In this document: positions 61,273 through 64,000 of the stretch, in pieces | How the letters are laid out: each line of letters starts with the position of its first letter | Position numbering within the stretch: the stretch's first letter is position 1 | Assembly: GCA_021234155.1 (NCBI GenBank) | Contig: JAJEKV010000025.1 | Coordinates: forward strand, 14,998,390-15,062,389 | DNA: 64,000 nt | From: Isoetes taiwanensis | Taxonomy: Eukaryota; Streptophyta; Lycopodiopsida; Isoetales; Isoetaceae | Direction: 5' to 3' | Notes under the pieces: model-generated | The model's database searches: none | What the model saw: the letters and a program-made list of their open reading frames with translations, nothing else | Told to the model about the DNA's origin: nothing | Position numbers and translations under genes: made by a program

Positions 61273-62209
61273 ATTTATAAAATGGTAAGTCCTTGAATCC
61301 TAAACGCATAGCCGAAAATAAACTATAACTCTATAAAACAATTCCTGCAACATCATTTTTTATTGTGTGATTAGCATGTAGATCTAACACGTTTAATCTA
61401 ATGTCTCCATTTTTTAGAAAATTTAAATTTACTTGATATAATAGTCATGATATCCTATCTAAACACGCAAATCCTAAACCTTAAACCTTCAATCATAAAT
61501 TTATGGTGTGATGACATGGTTGATAGCATTGCATGACGACCCACATGCAAAGTGTGCCTAGATGATAATAAAACATTGTTCTGACAATCAAAACTAATAG
61601 CTTCAAAGAGATGCAGTTAGATTTCTAGGAATATTAACTCTGAGTGGCTTTGAATCTGCAAATTTTGAAGGCTGACATTGAACAATCTCCAAAGTTTTCA
61701 GAATATTAGACACATAATCATAGCCTAGAATTGCATGTCTTTTCAGTAAAAAACAACGTAAAATCCCAAAGATGATACAATTCTGTTAAAGAGGCTATCC
61801 ATTACATTTTGAATTTTGTTTTAGCGCAAATTCGAAATTCTCTTAAAATTCTTATTTTTAGCCTATGGCCTTGAATTGGCCTTAACATGCAAGAACAATC
61901 CATGGATTAACTCCATACCGGCAAGAACAATCTAGAGGGTGGCTCAGACATGCAAAGAAGCTTAAACCATTTATCAGCATCATGCATATTTAGTTAATGG
62001 TTTGCATCTACTTGCACCTATCCTACAGCATAATGTATTTTGATTTATATTATCAGCTTGAGACTTGCAGGTGCATGTTTGATTTTTGTATGCCTCTCTC
62101 AAAAGATATCAATAGAATAGAATAGATTTTAGCGTCCACGGAGACCAATTGGCCTATGGGACCCAAACAAAAAAGAGAGCAGCAAGTTTACTCACCGACG
62201 GATTAAAAC

Positions 62210-63560
62210 CCTCAGCCCGCTGGGTTTTCGAGGAAAAATCTTAGCGCATTAAGTATGCCGGCACGCCAGCATAATTGTATAGGGATGTTCAATACATCGC
62301 CCCGTGATGACACAAATGAGTCCGGTGCATCTATAACCTCCTCGGAGGTATGACCCCAACAAACCCATCGACGCCAGAAGTCAATAACTCGATGCAACGG
62401 CGGGCCGGGCACTAGTAATCAACATACGAACATATCGGGAATATGGGCAAATGCCGGGTAGATTCGAGGGCATGAGATTCATCCTCAATGGCTCTGGTGG
62501 CAACACGGCAAAGCCTTTGCTCGTGCTTCCGAGCCCAACGCCCTGTTTCAATCGTGTAGGGATGTGCACCCGTCGCGAATGGAAGCTATAAGTCCAGGCT
62601 TCTTCATGGGCATTTGGGTGTACAAATCGGGTGTGGGCCTCTTTGTGAGCCTAGGGATTGACTTGTCGGGCCGATAGTGTGTCCTAACGCGCCGAAAGAT
62701 CTTCATCCCGAAGGAAAGCCATGGGCGAGTAGCATCCGGTACAGCTTAACCTTCATCTTTCTTTTGTCCCGACTGACGACTGCTTGCTACGTTTACACCC
62801 CGCGGAGAACCACCGAAGCTTGCTTGTCTTTCCGGCCAGATTTCGTTGGGGACCCATCATCGTATGTGGCAAAGCAAGGTTGGGCGGGGTGTATCAGCCA
62901 TAGCGACCATCTTTTGGAAGTAAAACGATATGGCGTTCCAATGCAGCCCGTTTGAGGGGTAGAAAGCCCGTCTCCGGAGTAGGATCTCGGTATGGGTATG
63001 GACTTCACCCCCGTGGCCCGTGCCAAGAAGGCCTTCTCGCACTGCTCGAGGTCATTCCGTGTGTTGAGGGATATCACCGACCCCACACCCGCCCCCACAA
63101 AAGGACCGCTCGACAAGGCCCCAAACAAGTGTGTGCCCCGGTGGTCCCGTGCATACAACCGCCTTGTGGCTTTTGTTCTCAGATATAGTGTTTTCCACCC
63201 CCCGCGGGCCCTTGAACTTGATGGCAGCATCCCAATGGGTGGTAGTTGAGAACTCGATCCCCAAGTACTTGTAGATCGGAGCCACCTCTACCTCTTGTCC
63301 CTGGTAAGTGAATGAGGGAAGCCTTTGGTCGACGGGATGATGCAACTAGCAGCACCCAGTTTTGGCCAAGTTAACTCGCATGCCGCTGAATTGGCAAAAA
63401 GTGTCAAGAGCATCCAGGTGACGTTGCATGTCCTCTGGAGTATAGGCCAGGAGGTTGACATCGTCAGCATATATGAGTTACCGGATTGTGTCATGCATGA
63501 GATGTGCGCCCGCACCTCCATGCTCAGAGAGCCAATCTTCCAGTTGATCAATGAGCTTGC
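62210..63560 (-). pseudogene. LINE-type reverse transcriptase remnant
   Basis: Non-LTR reverse transcriptases copy element RNA at the insertion site. Minus strand: LIYADDVNLLAYTPEDMQR (catalytic YADD at 63,471-63,460), then LDALDTFCQFSGMRVNLAKT. After a frame change come SFTYQGQEVEVAPIYKYLGI and EFSTTTHWDAA (63,310-63,230). These are the usual LINE order: YADD, the hLxxLxxFCxxxGLxVNxxKT helix, then the YKYLGI motif. Further pieces down to 62,210 (RVIDFWRRWVCWG) fit the C-terminal helical region. Frames change repeatedly and no upstream endonuclease is in the window. It is a dead, probably 5'-truncated copy. Confidence 0.8.
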
Positions 63561-64000
63561 TCTAAACTATAAAAATGCATTTCTTCAATTGCAGCCATGC
63601 TACTATGGAAATGCAACCATGCCACCATATACTGCTTTCAGACCACTGCCACCATACACTGCATGCAAGTTGTGAAACAGCATAAAGCCGATGTAAACTA
63701 ATTTTTTAAAACATGCGAACAACAGAGCACTATAACCCCAAATTTGGCTCTTTGTGTAATTTTGTGCTGTCTTTTTTGCCAAAAAACAACACCTGAAGAC
63801 CACCCATAGTAATGTTCTGAAAATGCTAGAAACAACATGTAGTTTTTGTATAAAAAGTCTATGCATAGAAATTTGACAGTCTTTTAATAATATTCAATGT
63901 GTTGTTTTTTGGTGTTGTTTTTGGTATTGTTTTTACTAAAAAATAACGTGTCCTTTAACAAAATATCTACATGTGGTTTTTTAAAGTAGTAGTTATTTTT
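63561..64000. other. No recognisable gene at the window end
   Basis: AT-rich. A short repeat of CCACCATA(T/C)ACTGC with TGCAACCATG occurs at 63,610-63,662, and TTTTTGGTGTTGTTTTTGG at 63,904. Nothing else is seen. Confidence 0.45.

Larger units (their letters stand above)
59167..62205. other. AT-rich stretch with no recognisable gene
   Basis: No family motif appears on either strand. It contains direct repeats at about 60,060-60,115 (TAAGAATTAAGAATACC twice). A CCAGCAGCCTATAA motif in A-rich context recurs three times at 60,420-60,620. A tandem duplication lies at 61,183-61,272. The 5' end of the pogo-like element must lie in the first part. Confidence 0.5.

Overview
The window is nuclear DNA of a land plant. 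It holds spliced genes with GT..AG introns and a fused NAD(P)HX-epimerase/pyridox(am)ine-phosphate oxidase locus of the plant PDX3 type. It also holds plant-type TauE/SafE, SKI3-like and FCP1-like fragments, plus Ty3/gypsy, Mutator-like, pogo-like and LINE elements. Low gene density and heavy decay fit a large, repeat-rich genome. A fern or other non-flowering land plant is my guess, not something the sequence proves. Almost every recognisable gene is broken by frameshifts, stops or lost exons. The one clearly open long reading frame is a pogo/CENP-B-like transposase at 56.8-59.2 kb.

Layout. 1-4,214: no gene; a diverged direct repeat and a dispersed repeat. 4,215-15,732: a decayed Ty3/gypsy retrotransposon with about 1.6 kb LTRs and remnants of reverse transcriptase, integrase and a C-terminal tail. 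15,733-19,640: an SKI3-like exon fragment, a near-palindromic minisatellite and a foldback. 19,630-20,162: a frameshifted small Cys-rich plant protein gene. 20,351-28,401: a frameshifted protein kinase gene (minus) head-to-head with a decayed PDX3-like gene (plus). The PDX3-like gene has tandemly repeated exons and contains a foreign NDR-kinase exon.

30.2-42.1 kb: a LINE 3' end, then two sets of related gene remnants. One family is an FCP1-like HAD phosphatase. The other is a repeat-type protein with TCCCQYH, DFAENY, HGKG and DFYVLRC motifs that looks transposase-like. 43.8-44.3 kb: TauE/SafE exon fragments. 44.9-45.4 kb: a CCA-rich tract.

45,476-54,590: a 9.1 kb DNA transposon bounded by long diverged terminal inverted repeats. 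It carries C2H2 zinc-finger and Ulp1-protease remnants on plus and a Mutator-like transposase on minus. It also carries arrays of GATCCCG palindromes. Its right end abuts, at one base, a second copy of the kinase/PDX3 head-to-head segment (54,591-56,185), so that copy is truncated by the element. 56.8-59.2 kb: the pogo-like transposase. 59.2-62.2 kb: AT-rich DNA with short tandem repeats. 62.2-63.6 kb: a decayed LINE reverse transcriptase on minus.

The genes do not form a pathway. The window reads as a graveyard of duplicated host genes cut up by several classes of mobile DNA. The best candidates for something undescribed are the 9.1 kb TIR element with its palindrome arrays and the DFAENY/HGKG family next to FCP1-like genes.
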